This document shows positions 19,210 to 28,976 of a DNA stretch of 64,000 nt, in pieces. The notes below the pieces were generated by a model. The model worked only from the letters and a program-made list of their open reading frames with translations, made no database searches and was not told the DNA's origin. A program made the translations under genes and the position numbers. Source of the stretch: Gammaproteobacteria bacterium (GTDB lineage: Bacteria; Pseudomonadota; Gammaproteobacteria; RBG-16-57-12). Numbering within the stretch: the stretch's first letter is position 1; each line of letters opens with the position of its first letter. The stretch is from positions 22,157-86,156 of the forward strand of contig JAKIVC010000005.1 of NCBI GenBank assembly GCA_021647245.1, written 5' to 3'.

Positions 19210-21345
19210 ATGCGGGTTTCCACTTTTATCTTTCTTTGCATGGTTATGGCTTTTGTTAGCGCTTGTGATGGTGCCTGGAATAACCCCTATCCTGCGGATG
19301 AGAGTGGCGACAATACGCTTTATAGCTCATTTCAAGAGCGCCCTAAACATCTTGATCCCGCTATCTCCTACAGCTCCAACGAAATTGTTTTTACTGGGCA
19401 AATCTATGAGCCAGTGGTGCAGTATCATTATCTAAAACGGCCTTATGAGTTGATCCCGCTGACGGGTGAGTCTTTACCAAAGGTGAGTTACCTTGATGCT
19501 GAGGGTAATGAGTTAGAAAATGCCGTGGGTGAAGTTGCCTATACAATTTATGAGATAACAATACAGCCGGGTATTCAATACCAGCCGCACCCCGCTTTTG
19601 CTCGGGAGGGTGATCATTATCTTTACCATACGCTCTCAAGCAGTGAGCTGGCATCGATACATACACTCTATGATATGGAGCAGAATGGTAGCCGTGAGTT
19701 GGTTGCTGATGATTACATCTATCAGATTAAACGGCTGGCCCACCCGGGTTTAAACTCGCCGATTCTGGGCCTGATGAGTGAATATATAGAAGGCCTAGAT
19801 GAGTATCGTAAAACGCTGCAACAAGCACGCCATGCTGATGAGTGGCTGGATCTGCGTGATTATCCGCTAACGGGTGTTGAGCTGGTCGACCGTTATACCT
19901 ACCGAATTAAAATAAAGGGTAATTATCCTCAGTTTGTCTACTGGCTGGCGATGCCTTTTTTTGCTCCGGTTCCTTGGGAGGCCACGCGACTCTATAGTCA
20001 GCCGGGGTTGATAGAAAAAAACATCACCCTGGATTGGTACCCCGTAGGAACAGGGCCTTTCATGTTAACGGTGAATAACCCTAATTTACAGATGGTAATG
20101 TCGCGTAATCCCAATTTCCACGGCGAAAAGTATCCCGATGAGGGGGCAGTGGGCGATGAGGCGGCGGGTATGTTGGTTGATGCCGGAAAGCCACTCCCTT
20201 TTATTGATAAGGTGGTGTTTAGCCTGGAAAAGGAGACGATTCCCTACTGGAACAAGTTTTTACAGGGGTACTACGATGCATCCGGTATCAGCTCTGACAG
20301 CTTTGATCAGGCGATCAGCTTTAATGCAGCGGGACAGATGGGGTTAAGTGAATCGATGCAAGCGCAAGGTATTCAGCTTAAAACCAGCCCCGCCAGCTCT
20401 ATTTTTTATATGGGTTTTAATATGCGGGATCCAGTGGTTGGAGGAGAGAGTGAACGGGCACGGCTGTTGCGTCAGGCCATCTCAATCGCGGTTGACTATG
20501 AGGAATTCATCTCTATTTTTGCCAATGGTCGTGGTCTGGCGGCACAAGGGCCAATCCCCCCCGGTATTTTTGGCTATCTGGAAGGGGAGAGGGGTATTAA
20601 CCCCTCTGTTTATGAGTGGGTTGATGGCCGCAAACAGCGCAAGAGTCTTGATCAAGCCAAAAAGCTGCTAGCCGATGCCGGCTATCCTGATGGCCGCGAT
20701 GTGGAGACGGGTAAGCCGCTCACCATCCATTTTGATGTAACCGCATCCGGCCCTGATGATAAGGCGTGGCTCAATTGGTACCGCAAACAGTTTGAGAAGC
20801 TGGGGATTCAACTGGTGGTGCGCAATACGGACTATAACCGCTTTCGTGAAAAGATGAGCAGCGGCAACGCACAACTGTTTCGCTGGGGCTGGAATGCAGA
20901 TTACCCCGACCCCGAAAACTTCCTGTTTCTGCTCTACGGCCCCAATGGTAAAGCAGAGCACGGAGGAGAGAATGCCGCAAATTATGCCAGTAGCGAATTT
21001 GACGCGCTATTTGAAGCACTTAAAAGCATGCCCAATGGCCCAGCACGACAAGCGGTTATCAATCAGGCGGTTGAGCTGTTGCGGCACGATGCTCCCTGGA
21101 TATGGGGGATGTATCCGGTCAGTTTTGCGCTCTACCACGAGTGGTATAAAAACTTGAAACGAAACATGATGGCGAATAATACCTTGAAGTATGCGCGCAT
21201 CGATACCGCATTACGCGAGCAGCGCCGTACCGCTTGGAACCCACCGGTGGTATGGCCATTTTTTGTGATTATTTTGGCTCTTTTCCTGTTACTTGCGCCC
21301 GCCTTTATCGCTTACCGGCGACGTGAAAAGAGAGTGGTCTCATGA
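19210..21345 (+). CDS. ABC transporter substrate-binding lipoprotein, family 5, with C-terminal membrane anchor
   Basis: A 711-residue extracytoplasmic binding protein of the oligopeptide/dipeptide class (SBP_bac_5). The signal ends in lipobox VSAC (Cys19). The family fold runs from about 45 to 640, with hallmarks such as TYRIKIKGNYPQF, YPVGTGPFML and WNADYPDPENF. Unusually, a second hydrophobic helix lies near the C-terminus (WPFFVIILALFLLLAPAFIAY) followed by RRREKR, so the protein would be held by both lipid and helix. It heads a four-gene operon and its stop overlaps the next start as ATGA. Confidence 0.85.
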   Translation: MRVSTFIFLCMVMAFVSACDGAWNNPYPADESGDNTLYSSFQERPKHLDPAISYSSNEIVFTGQIYEPVVQYHYLKRPYELIPLTGESLPKVSYLDAEGNELENAVGEVAYTIYEITIQPGIQYQPHPAFAREGDHYLYHTLSSSELASIHTLYDMEQNGSRELVADDYIYQIKRLAHPGLNSPILGLMSEYIEGLDEYRKTLQQARHADEWLDLRDYPLTGVELVDRYTYRIKIKGNYPQFVYWLAMPFFAPVPWEATRLYSQPGLIEKNITLDWYPVGTGPFMLTVNNPNLQMVMSRNPNFHGEKYPDEGAVGDEAAGMLVDAGKPLPFIDKVVFSLEKETIPYWNKFLQGYYDASGISSDSFDQAISFNAAGQMGLSESMQAQGIQLKTSPASSIFYMGFNMRDPVVGGESERARLLRQAISIAVDYEEFISIFANGRGLAAQGPIPPGIFGYLEGERGINPSVYEWVDGRKQRKSLDQAKKLLADAGYPDGRDVETGKPLTIHFDVTASGPDDKAWLNWYRKQFEKLGIQLVVRNTDYNRFREKMSSGNAQLFRWGWNADYPDPENFLFLLYGPNGKAEHGGENAANYASSEFDALFEALKSMPNGPARQAVINQAVELLRHDAPWIWGMYPVSFALYHEWYKNLKRNMMANNTLKYARIDTALREQRRTAWNPPVVWPFFVIILALFLLLAPAFIAYRRREKRVVS

Positions 21346-22319
21346 TCGCCTATATCATTCGTCGCCTGCTCTACGCAGTGCCGATTTTGATCGGTGTCAA
21401 TATTCTCACTTTCTGGCTGTTTTTTGTTGTCAATACGCCGGATGATATGGCGCACATGCAGCTGGGTATGAAGCATGTCACGGAGGAGGCGGTTGACAAC
21501 TGGAAGGCGGAACGGGGCTATGACCGGCCACTATTTTATAACGAACAGCAAGATGGCATGAGTACCCTGACCGATACCATCTTTTTTGATAACTCATTGC
21601 GGCTATTTGTATTCGATTTTGGCCAGTCAGACGAGGGGCGTGATATTGGTTACGATATATCTGAGCGAATGTGGCCCTCACTGGCGCTGGCAATACCGAC
21701 CCTGATTATTGGCCTGCTGGTGAATTTAACCTTTGCGATGCTGATGGCCTTTTTCCGGGGCAGCTATGTCGACTTGAGCGGGGTTATTCTCTGCGTGGTA
21801 CTGATGTCAATTTCTGGGCTGTTCTACATCATTGGCGGGCAGTGGCTAGTGAGCAAAATTCTGCATCTGGTGCCCATTTCAGGCTATCAGCCGGGAGTGG
21901 ATGCCTGGAAATTTCTGATTCTTCCCGTGGTGATTGGTGTGATCGGCGGGATTGGCTCTGGCAGCCGCTGGTATCGTACTATTTTTCTGGAGGAGATCTC
22001 CCGTGACTATGTCCGCACCGCACGGGCCAAAGGGTTGGGTGAGCGGTTAGTGCTGTTTCGCCATGTTTTAAGGAATGCGCTGGTGCCGATTCTCACCGGC
22101 GTAGTGGTGGTGATTCCGCTGCTGTTTATGGGGAGTCTGGTGATGGAGTCATTTTTTGGTATTCCTGGGCTGGGCAGTTATACCATCGATGCCATTAATA
22201 AGCAGGACTTTGCCATTGTACGTTCCATGGTTTTCCTAGGCTCAGTGCTCTATATTATCGGACTGATTTTAACGGATATCTCCTATACTTTGGTTGATCC
22301 ACGGATAAGGCTTAACTGA
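21342..22319 (+). CDS. ABC transporter permease, DppB/OppB type
   Basis: A 325-residue inner-membrane permease that starts with the family signature YIIRRLLYAVPILIGVNILTF. About six membrane helices are present. The coupling-helix EAA region reads DYVRTARAKGLGERLVLFRHVLRNA with GIPGLG after it. A periplasmic segment between helices 1 and 2 (about 35-105) is longer than usual. It pairs with the next gene, whose start overlaps its stop by one base. Confidence 0.92.
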   Translation: MIAYIIRRLLYAVPILIGVNILTFWLFFVVNTPDDMAHMQLGMKHVTEEAVDNWKAERGYDRPLFYNEQQDGMSTLTDTIFFDNSLRLFVFDFGQSDEGRDIGYDISERMWPSLALAIPTLIIGLLVNLTFAMLMAFFRGSYVDLSGVILCVVLMSISGLFYIIGGQWLVSKILHLVPISGYQPGVDAWKFLILPVVIGVIGGIGSGSRWYRTIFLEEISRDYVRTARAKGLGERLVLFRHVLRNALVPILTGVVVVIPLLFMGSLVMESFFGIPGLGSYTIDAINKQDFAIVRSMVFLGSVLYIIGLILTDISYTLVDPRIRLN

Positions 22320-23803
22320 TGGGTGCTCTCTTTAGAAACAGATCGTTAATCCTATTGGTTGGCTTATTGATTATCGTCATCGGGGGGATTATAGCCGCAC
22401 CTGTGAAGTGGGTTGTGCTCTGGACTGATGCCTTAATTTTCACCCTGATGGCGATAATTATCGGCACCTCGTGGTTGGTAAGGAGTAAACCTTACCTGCT
22501 CGCTCCGTGGCGCAGGGTACTCAGAAATCGGATTGCAGCGGGTGCGCTGGTGGTACTGCTCAGTTATGTGGTGATCGGTTTGCTGGACTCGATCCACTTT
22601 CGTGAACAGTTGCCACCTCAAGAGGGGAGCCATCAACAGTATTATTCATCTAACACATTAAGCTTGCTAGATAAGCTATTGACTCCTATCCGTATTAAGG
22701 AGGAAAAAAGTTATTCAGCACCCTTTGCTATTCACCTCTTTTCGAAAGAGAGTTTACAAGGTGATGACGGCACTACAGTGCGTGAATACCCCCGACTGCA
22801 ATATGGTGGGGCACATTTGGCCGATATTTCACACCGAAAAGAGGATATCCAAAATACTATTTTAGTCGCCTCAAGCTATGCACTGGCCAGCTGGGCGCTG
22901 GTCTCTCTGCTGGTTGTTTGGATGTTGGCACGGCAGCACGGGCAGAGCTATCGGCAGCAGTTCAAACAGCTGCTGAGTGGTGAGATGGAGATGCCGTGGT
23001 GTACGCTGCTTTTGATGTTTTTAGTTATCCTGTTACTGCTATTTATCTCCATGATGCTGGGTATGAAATATCACATTTTCGGTACCGATAAAGTAGGGCA
23101 GGATGTTTTTTACCAAACATTAAAAAGCATCCGTACCGGTCTGGTTATTGGTACCCTGACAACGCTGGTGATGCTGCCCTTTGCGGTGGTGCTGGGCGTG
23201 GCTGCGGGCTATTTTCGTGGCTGGGTTGATGATGTTATTCAATATATCTATACCACGCTCAGTTCCATTCCTGGGGTGCTGTTAATTGCAGCCACGGTGT
23301 TGATTATGCAAGCCTATATTGCAGGAAACCCCAATCTATTTGAGACCATGGAAGAGCGCGCAGATGCGCGGCTATTCTTCCTCTGTCTGATTTTGGGTAT
23401 CACCTCGTGGACTGGCTTGTGCCGTCTGCTGCGCGGCGAGGCGCTCAAACTGCGTGAATTGGATTACGTGCAAGCCGCACACGCCTTTGGTGTGCCGCAA
23501 CCTCAGGTGCTCTCTCGCCACATATTTCCCAATGTTTTACACATCGTATTAATCTCTTTGGTGCTGGATTTTAGTGGCTTGGTTTTGGCGGAGGCGGTGC
23601 TCTCTTACGTTGGCATCGGTGTCGATCCGACCATGCACAGTTGGGGTAATATGATTAATGGTGCGCGGCTGGAGATGGCCCGAGAACCGATGGTGTGGTG
23701 GTCGTTAATGGCGGCTTTTGTGTTTATGTTTATTTTGGTACTGGCGGCAAACCTATTTGCCGATGCGGTACGGGATGCGTTTGACCCGCGAGCTGTGCGA
23801 TAG
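22319..23803 (+). CDS. ABC transporter permease, DppC/OppC type, long form
   Basis: At 494 residues it is much longer than the usual 280-300 for DppC. The canonical permease domain is in the C-terminal half (about 255-490), with FGTDKVGQDVFYQ, the EAA loop (LRELDYVQAAHAFG) and GIGVDPTMHSWG. The N-terminal half adds two helices (about 10-55), another at 67-85, a periplasmic segment (about 90-170) and further helices. Long DppC variants occur with binding proteins like the one encoded upstream. The substrate is unknown. Confidence 0.88.
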   Translation: MGALFRNRSLILLVGLLIIVIGGIIAAPVKWVVLWTDALIFTLMAIIIGTSWLVRSKPYLLAPWRRVLRNRIAAGALVVLLSYVVIGLLDSIHFREQLPPQEGSHQQYYSSNTLSLLDKLLTPIRIKEEKSYSAPFAIHLFSKESLQGDDGTTVREYPRLQYGGAHLADISHRKEDIQNTILVASSYALASWALVSLLVVWMLARQHGQSYRQQFKQLLSGEMEMPWCTLLLMFLVILLLLFISMMLGMKYHIFGTDKVGQDVFYQTLKSIRTGLVIGTLTTLVMLPFAVVLGVAAGYFRGWVDDVIQYIYTTLSSIPGVLLIAATVLIMQAYIAGNPNLFETMEERADARLFFLCLILGITSWTGLCRLLRGEALKLRELDYVQAAHAFGVPQPQVLSRHIFPNVLHIVLISLVLDFSGLVLAEAVLSYVGIGVDPTMHSWGNMINGARLEMAREPMVWWSLMAAFVFMFILVLAANLFADAVRDAFDPRAVR

Positions 23804-23854
23804 CTTTTTTGAAACACTGCCGCTGCTGTGCAACTGAGATGAATTGTGGAAACT

Positions 23855-25873
23855 ATGAATGACATTTTACTGCAAGTAAATGGCCTTAAAACCTGGTTTG
23901 ATACCAGCTCAGGTACTGTCCGTGCGGTGGATGGTGTCAGTTTTGATATCCGCCGAGGCGAAACCTTTGCCCTGTTGGGTGAATCAGGTTGTGGGAAATC
24001 GATCACTTCACTCTCGCTAATGCGCCTGATACCCGAACCGGCGGGTAAAATTGTATCCGGCTCTGTCGTGCTGGATGGAGTCGACTTGCTGACACTGCCC
24101 GAATACCAAATGCGCAACTTGCGGGGCAGTAAAATCGGCATGATCTTTCAAGAGCCGATGACCAGCCTGAACCCGGTGATGAACATAGGCCACCAAATTC
24201 AAGAATCCGTTGAGCGCCATATGGGGTTGCGCAGTCGCGCAGCAAAAGGGCGGGTACTGGAGCTGTTATCGTCGGTGGGCATTCCCGATCCAGCGCAGCG
24301 TTATGGCGAATATCCCCACCAACTCTCCGGTGGAATGAAACAGCGGGTGATGATAGCCATTGCACTGGCGGGTGAACCAGAACTGTTAATTGCCGATGAG
24401 CCAACGACTGCGTTAGATGTCACCATTCAGGCACAGGTGCTGGAGTTAATGGCCGACTTGCAGAGGCAGACCGGCATGGCGATGTTACTCATTACCCATG
24501 ATCTGGGGGTGGTGGCAGAAGTGGCCGATCGGGTGGCGGTCATGTATGCCGGGCAGATTGTTGAACAGGCGAGTCGAGAGCAATTTTTTAGCGACCCGCA
24601 GCACCCTTACTCCAAAAAACTGTTTGCCTCGATGCCTGATATTGAAAAACGCGGTGAAACACTGGCGGTGATTCGCGGCACTGTGCCACCACTGACCACC
24701 CAATTCACTGGTTGTCGCTTTGAAGAGCGATGTGACTATAGCTGGGAGCTGTGTCGCAACAGCTTACCCCAGTGGCACCAACAGCCTACCGGACAGGGCG
24801 CTCTCTGCCACTTAATGGATCAACGCTACCAAGGGCGAGAGGTGACCCTTCCCCCATCTGAAGCGGAAGTGGAAAGCAAACAGACAGCCACACTGGCGGA
24901 ACAGGCCACGCTGAGTGTTGATAACCTCGAGGTTCATTTCCCGATTCGCAAAGGCCTGTTAAAGCGCATTGTTGGCCATGTACATGCTGTTGACGGTATC
25001 GATATTGAGCTAAAGCAGGGGAGAACCCTAGCGCTGGTAGGAGAGTCCGGGTGCGGAAAAACTACCGTAGGCAAGGGGATATTGCAGTTAATTCGCCCAA
25101 CAGCGGGTACTGTGCATTTTAATAAAAATGAGCTCACCCAACTGAGTAATAAGCAGTTGCGCCCGCTACGGGGCGATATTCAAATTATCTTCCAGGATCC
25201 TTTCTCATCACTCAACCCACGCATGCGTGTCGCCGAACTCATTGAAGAGGGGATGGTGGCACAAGGTAAGGGGGGTAACGCAGCGCAACGTCAGCAACGC
25301 ATCGATCAACTATTACAGCAGGTGGGGCTATTACCGGAGCATAAACACCGCTATCCCCATGAATTTTCAGGAGGCCAACGTCAGCGAATCTGTATAGCCC
25401 GGGCGCTGGCGGTAGAACCAAAGTTGATCATTTGTGACGAACCAACCAGCGCACTGGATGTCTCAGTGCAAGCACAGATTCTTAACCTGCTCAAAAAGTT
25501 GCAGCGGGAGCTAGGGCTGGCCTATCTGTTTATTACTCATGACATCTCAGTGGTAGAGTATCTGGCCCATGAAGTTGCAGTGATGTATTTAGGGCGTATT
25601 GTAGAGCAGGGCAGGGTTGAAGATGTGCTCACTGAGCCTCGCCATCCCTACACACAAGCCCTGCTTTCTGCGGTGCCTTCAATACGGGACACCGGCAAGA
25701 AAAAACAGCGACTTGAAGGTGAGCTACCCTCACCCATCAACCCACCCCAAGGGTGCCACTTTAATCCTCGTTGCCCAAAAGTGATGGATCGATGCAAAGA
25801 GCACTACCCAAGTAAAATTTTTCATGAAAATAACCACTTTGTACGCTGTTTTATGGGAGAAAACCCAGCATAG
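23855..25873 (+). CDS. ABC transporter ATP-binding protein, fused DppD-DppF type
   Basis: A 672-residue cytoplasmic protein with two full ABC domains in one chain. Domain 1 has Walker A GESGCGKS, signature LSGGMKQR and Walker [13 protein letters not shown]. Domain 2 has [16 protein letters not shown] and [12 protein letters not shown]. Each ends with the Cys-containing oligopeptide-transporter tail ([14 protein letters not shown] and [14 protein letters not shown]), seen in DppD/OppD families. ATG 23855 is preferred over GTG 23846, which is three codons upstream. It completes the transporter of the three genes before it. Confidence 0.92.
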   Translation: MNDILLQVNGLKTWFDTSSGTVRAVDGVSFDIRRGETFALLGESGCGKSITSLSLMRLIPEPAGKIVSGSVVLDGVDLLTLPEYQMRNLRGSKIGMIFQEPMTSLNPVMNIGHQIQESVERHMGLRSRAAKGRVLELLSSVGIPDPAQRYGEYPHQLSGGMKQRVMIAIALAGEPELLIADEPTTALDVTIQAQVLELMADLQRQTGMAMLLITHDLGVVAEVADRVAVMYAGQIVEQASREQFFSDPQHPYSKKLFASMPDIEKRGETLAVIRGTVPPLTTQFTGCRFEERCDYSWELCRNSLPQWHQQPTGQGALCHLMDQRYQGREVTLPPSEAEVESKQTATLAEQATLSVDNLEVHFPIRKGLLKRIVGHVHAVDGIDIELKQGRTLALVGESGCGKTTVGKGILQLIRPTAGTVHFNKNELTQLSNKQLRPLRGDIQIIFQDPFSSLNPRMRVAELIEEGMVAQGKGGNAAQRQQRIDQLLQQVGLLPEHKHRYPHEFSGGQRQRICIARALAVEPKLIICDEPTSALDVSVQAQILNLLKKLQRELGLAYLFITHDISVVEYLAHEVAVMYLGRIVEQGRVEDVLTEPRHPYTQALLSAVPSIRDTGKKKQRLEGELPSPINPPQGCHFNPRCPKVMDRCKEHYPSKIFHENNHFVRCFMGENPA

Positions 25874-25958
25874 CAGCGACTAAAAAGAGGGTGGCTCCTC
25901 TGAACGATATGACTACCCGCTCAATTAATTCTGCTCAATTCATCCGGGAAAAGAGACT

Positions 25959-26693
25959 ATGCCCTTAACGCTTCGCACCCTCTGCACTCTATCCATTGCA
26001 CTTATCTGCACTTTTCCAGCCTATGCAGAGAGCAACCTGCAAAACAAAATCGACAATATACTCCAAGCGCACGGAGGTGCCGAAGTGTGGCGTGATACCA
26101 CAGCGGTTACCTATCTTGCAGACACCTTCTCACAAAGCCGTCATGCGTTAGGGGTTACCCAGCGTGACTATCAATACCCTGATAAATTCAACATCAGTAT
26201 CGAATACCCCGGTGGCGACAGCGAACACCGCCAGCTAAACGGAGGCCAGGTCTGGGATCATGGTGAACAAGGGAGTCTACCCTTTGCCAAGGCGACGCAG
26301 CTTCAGGCCATGCGGATGCTACTCCCCAAGTTACTACTTGAAAATCGTCTCAATGCCAAAGACTTAGGCACACGAACAGATGACGAAGGTGTTACCCATC
26401 AAGGCATAGAGGTAACAGTCGATGAGCTGCGCATCATCATCGATAGCAATGCCGAAACAGGCTTCATCCTCGCCACCTGGGGCCTCATGGAAGTGATGGG
26501 GCAAAGCATGCAGTTTGTGACCTTCTACGACGACTACCGGGTTATTGATGGCCGAGCTGTCGCCTTTAAAGAGGAGCACTACGCCATGGGTACCTACACA
26601 GGGCACACTGAAATTAAAGAGGTGATATTCGCAGATGCTCTGCCAGAGGTGCTCTTTAACCCTTTAAAGAGCAGCACAGTGGCGGGGCAATAG
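25959..26693 (+). CDS. exported protein of unknown function
   Basis: A 244-residue protein with a clear signal peptide (about 1-24, ending AYA). The mature part starts with a helix (NKIDNILQAHGG). It continues as a series of beta strands like the LolA/LppX half-barrel seen in outer-membrane sorting proteins, but no family is certain. It follows the ABC transporter ATPase by 85 bases and precedes the GNAT gene by nine, so it may be the next operon member. No Cys and no catalytic motif are evident. Confidence 0.6.
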   Translation: MPLTLRTLCTLSIALICTFPAYAESNLQNKIDNILQAHGGAEVWRDTTAVTYLADTFSQSRHALGVTQRDYQYPDKFNISIEYPGGDSEHRQLNGGQVWDHGEQGSLPFAKATQLQAMRMLLPKLLLENRLNAKDLGTRTDDEGVTHQGIEVTVDELRIIIDSNAETGFILATWGLMEVMGQSMQFVTFYDDYRVIDGRAVAFKEEHYAMGTYTGHTEIKEVIFADALPEVLFNPLKSSTVAGQ

Positions 26694-26702
26694 GAGGCTC
26701 AA

Positions 26703-27212
26703 TTGAAATGGCGACTTGAAGCGGCCAGTTTGGCGCAAACTGAGCGCATTTGTCAGCTGATTAATCTGGCCTATCGTGGCAAAAGAGGGTGGACTAAAGA
26801 GACGCACCTTGTTGACGGAGATAGATCAAATTACAACGAAATTCGAGAGTACATCTCAAACCCGAATACACACTTATTAGTGGCTGTTGAAAAGCGTGAA
26901 ATTATATCTTGTATCTGTATTGAGAGAGATGGCGAGAGTGCTCATATTGGTTTTTTTGCAGTGGATCCGAAGCTTCAAGGCTGCGGGCTAGGAAAAGAGA
27001 TACTGCAACAAGCTGAATGTTACGCATCGATAAACCTGAACGCCAAAAAATTTGTGATGACCGTGGTATCTCAACGTACAGAACTCATCACATACTATGA
27101 GCGGCGGGGTTATATCAGAACAGGACGTGTAGAAAAATACCCCTTGCACCTCAATGTAGGAACGCCTTTAAAAAAGGGGCTAACAGTAGAACGTATGGAG
27201 AAAAAAGCATAA
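26703..27212 (+). CDS. GNAT family N-acetyltransferase
   Basis: A 169-residue acetyltransferase of the GNAT fold. Acetyl-CoA-binding motif A is seen as FFAVDPKLQGCGLGKEIL and motif B as ITYYERRGYIRTGR. The start is TTG at 26703, supported by AGGAGG at 26694-26699; the nearby ATG is out of frame. The substrate is unknown. It faces the Nudix gene tail to tail with only six bases between them. Confidence 0.85.
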   Translation: MKWRLEAASLAQTERICQLINLAYRGKRGWTKETHLVDGDRSNYNEIREYISNPNTHLLVAVEKREIISCICIERDGESAHIGFFAVDPKLQGCGLGKEILQQAECYASINLNAKKFVMTVVSQRTELITYYERRGYIRTGRVEKYPLHLNVGTPLKKGLTVERMEKKA

Positions 27213-27218
27213 CGCTGG

Positions 27219-27674
27219 TTACAGGTCAGTCGTGGTGCGCCTACTCTCGGGTATGCCTTCCAATATCCCTCGGGACCAAGTGATTACATGGCGAACACGG
27301 GTGGATAATTTGGGGTAGGCTTCCTGATAGTTCATCCACTGATAAGCCTCGTGCTCGGCGCGCCCCAGTTGTGGATTTATCGGCAGCTCGATCTTTTTCT
27401 GCGGGGTTTCTGCAATGTAATAGCGTGCGATCTTACACCCCTCTTTATAGGGTTTACCTTCAAAGTATTCGTAGCCCCAGTTGAAATTAAGTTCGGTGAT
27501 GGTGGTCTCTTCCTGCACCTCTCGGATGGCCGCCTCGAGGGTATTCTCACCCGCTTCAATACCTCCTTTAGGGAAGTCCCAGTAGCCAAAGGATTGCAAT
27601 AGCAGGAAATTCCAGCCATCCACCTCCTGTCTGACAATGACAATGCCGGCTGAAATGTCGGTTACCTTGTTCAA
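27219..27674 (-). CDS. Nudix hydrolase
   Basis: A 151-residue Nudix protein. The Nudix box spans residues 37-59 (G37, E43, R51-E52, E55-E56), with Thr58 where Gly is usual. The sequence resembles bis(5'-nucleosyl)-tetraphosphatase-type members (GYWDFPKGGIE, then YYIAE). It would hydrolyse a nucleoside-diphosphate-linked substrate using Mg2+. The start is TTG at 27674 with a weak Shine-Dalgarno (GAGAA); no better start is in frame. Confidence 0.82.
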   Translation of the reverse strand: MNKVTDISAGIVIVRQEVDGWNFLLLQSFGYWDFPKGGIEAGENTLEAAIREVQEETTITELNFNWGYEYFEGKPYKEGCKIARYYIAETPQKKIELPINPQLGRAEHEAYQWMNYQEAYPKLSTRVRHVITWSRGILEGIPESRRTTTDL

Positions 27675-27862
27675 AATATATTCTCGGTTTGTAAGTATGA
27701 TATCCGTATCTTCACGGGTGTGAATTTCGCTATAACTAAGAAGTTTAGACTATTTTATGACATTTTTTTGACTACTCAGCGTTTGATGCCGTTTGCAACG
27801 CACAGTTCCCCTCAAATTGGTAACTCAAGTTTCGGGGTTCAAAATCTGAGTTTTCAAATAAA

Positions 27863-27889
27863 ATCGCTCACGACTCAGACGTAAGCGAT
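27863..27889 (-). terminator. intrinsic terminator-like hairpin, minus strand
   Basis: On the minus strand ATCGCTTACG pairs with CGTGAGCGAT (one mismatch) around a 7-base loop and is followed by TTTTATTTG. It would end transcripts from the dead transposase region. The bases 27675-27862 hold only the upstream region of the Nudix gene and nothing else I can assign. Confidence 0.6.
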
Positions 27890-27973
27890 CAACAAACCCC
27901 ATCTATCAACACCAGCACATCATTGCTATCGTTTGCACATCCGTCTTTCAGGGAAGTAGCGCCTTAGAAGGGG

Positions 27974-28171
27974 TCAAGTCTTTACATTAATCATTTTAAC
28001 AGCGTCATCAACTTTAGAAAGGGTAGTCGTTATCCATTAAACAATAGGCATCTACTTCGACTCGGAACATTTGGTGAATTTCTCGTAAGAGTTCGAGAAA
28101 CAATTTGCAATGTTCATCATGTTGAAATATGTCGCGGTAAGCCCCACACCTCGACTCATAACATGATAATG
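27974..28171 (-). pseudogene. remnant of a REP-associated tyrosine transposase (RAYT, IS200-like)
   Basis: Three frames must be joined to read it. HYHVMSRG lies at 28171-28148. A shift leads to GAYRDIFQHDEHCKLFLELL and on to VDAYCLMDNDY, and a last shift to LSKVDDAVKMIN before a stop near 27974. These are the Y1-transposase landmarks: the HUH-like HYHVM motif and the AYCLMDNHYH region. The last conserved His pair is lost, an internal deletion is evident, and the catalytic Tyr region is absent. The gene is dead. It lies beside the intron remnant at 28201. Confidence 0.75.
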
Positions 28172-28200
28172 CGCATTTTTATATCCTATTCCTAAACGGT

Positions 28201-28258
28201 AACCGCCGCATGCGAGGTGGTGGGGTGGTGAGGGTCAGAAACCCTTGGCTACCCGCTT
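28201..28258 (+). other. group II intron 3' remnant, copy 2
   Basis: It matches the minus strand of 17374-17442 from the 3' half of domain V to the intron end. The block CAGAAACCCTTGGCTACCCG is almost identical (TAG for CAG at its start), and the remainder is about 70 percent alike. The 5' half of domain V is missing, cut off by the RAYT remnant. It abuts CTTAGGC (28256-28262), inside which the higA stop codon falls. Confidence 0.6.
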
Positions 28259-28625
28259 AGGCATGTTGTTCCGGCTCGCCAATTAAGCTCTCTAAAGGAA
28301 TGTGGAGATTTGAATGCAAATTTCGAATCATGTTTATAGAAAGACCTCTACGGCGGTTAAGAATTTCTGATACGCGGCCTCTTGGCCCAATGTATTGTTC
28401 TAGATCCTTTCTTGATAGATTCATTTGTTCCATTCTGAATTCGATTGCATCAATGGGATCAGGAGGATCAATTGAATGGTGTTTATTCTCGTAATTTTCT
28501 ACTAAAACAAGGAGGATATCTAACTTATCACCTTTTCTGCTACCTTCCTCAGAACCCCATAATTTTTCAACTTCAGATAGAGCTTGCTCATAATCCGATT
28601 CGGTTTTAATTGGGTGGATATTCAT
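28257..28625 (-). CDS. higA: HigA-type antitoxin, XRE family
   Basis: A 122-residue antitoxin. The N-terminal half is HigA-like (IKTESDYEQALSEVEKLW) and a Cro/C1-type helix-turn-helix lies at about 63-115 (LSRKDLEQYIGPRGRVSEIL). It binds and neutralises the toxin encoded just upstream and normally represses the operon. The ATG overlaps the toxin stop codon by one base. The stop codon TAA is part of the GCCTAA core sequence at the cassette end, so the gene fills the cassette to its last bases. AT-rich compared with its neighbours. Confidence 0.92.
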   Translation of the reverse strand: MNIHPIKTESDYEQALSEVEKLWGSEEGSRKGDKLDILLVLVENYENKHHSIDPPDPIDAIEFRMEQMNLSRKDLEQYIGPRGRVSEILNRRRGLSINMIRNLHSNLHIPLESLIGEPEQHA

Positions 28626-28927
28626 TACACTACCTCCGCATCTACTTGGTCATACTGCTTATGTGTACCAATGAATTTGACGAAACAAGCTTGTCGCCCA
28701 TAATCAACAGCAACAATCAGCCTATATTTATTACCAGCGATATTGAAAACAACTCGATTACCTTTCAAGATACTTGCACTTCTGAATTGAGCTTTAATTT
28801 CCTGAGGAGAGTTCCAGTTTGCTTTTAGTGCTTCTGAATGCCATGCTTCTAAAGGTGATTTTTCATCCAGATGCTGAGGCGATGACAACCAAAATTCTCT
28901 CAGTGTACGTTTTGCTATAACTCTCAT
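28625..28927 (-). CDS. higB: HigB-type mRNA interferase toxin
   Basis: A 100-residue toxin of the HigB/RelE superfamily. The N-terminus MRVIAKRTLREFW and the C-terminus FVKFIGTHKQYDQVDAEVV are hallmarks of the HigB family. Such toxins cut mRNA on the ribosome. The toxin-first order with a one-base overlap to the antitoxin gene is the usual higBA arrangement. The start lies 50 bases downstream (minus strand) of the GCCTAAC core at 28977. Confidence 0.92.
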   Translation of the reverse strand: MRVIAKRTLREFWLSSPQHLDEKSPLEAWHSEALKANWNSPQEIKAQFRSASILKGNRVVFNIAGNKYRLIVAVDYGRQACFVKFIGTHKQYDQVDAEVV

Positions 28928-28976
28928 AGTTCAGAGTATAGTCTGATACCTAAATGGGATCAAGAATTTTACAAAT

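Noticed and set aside
23605..24141. 178-codon minus-strand frame
   Set aside because: It overlaps the end of the long permease gene and the start of the fused ATPase gene, both well supported.
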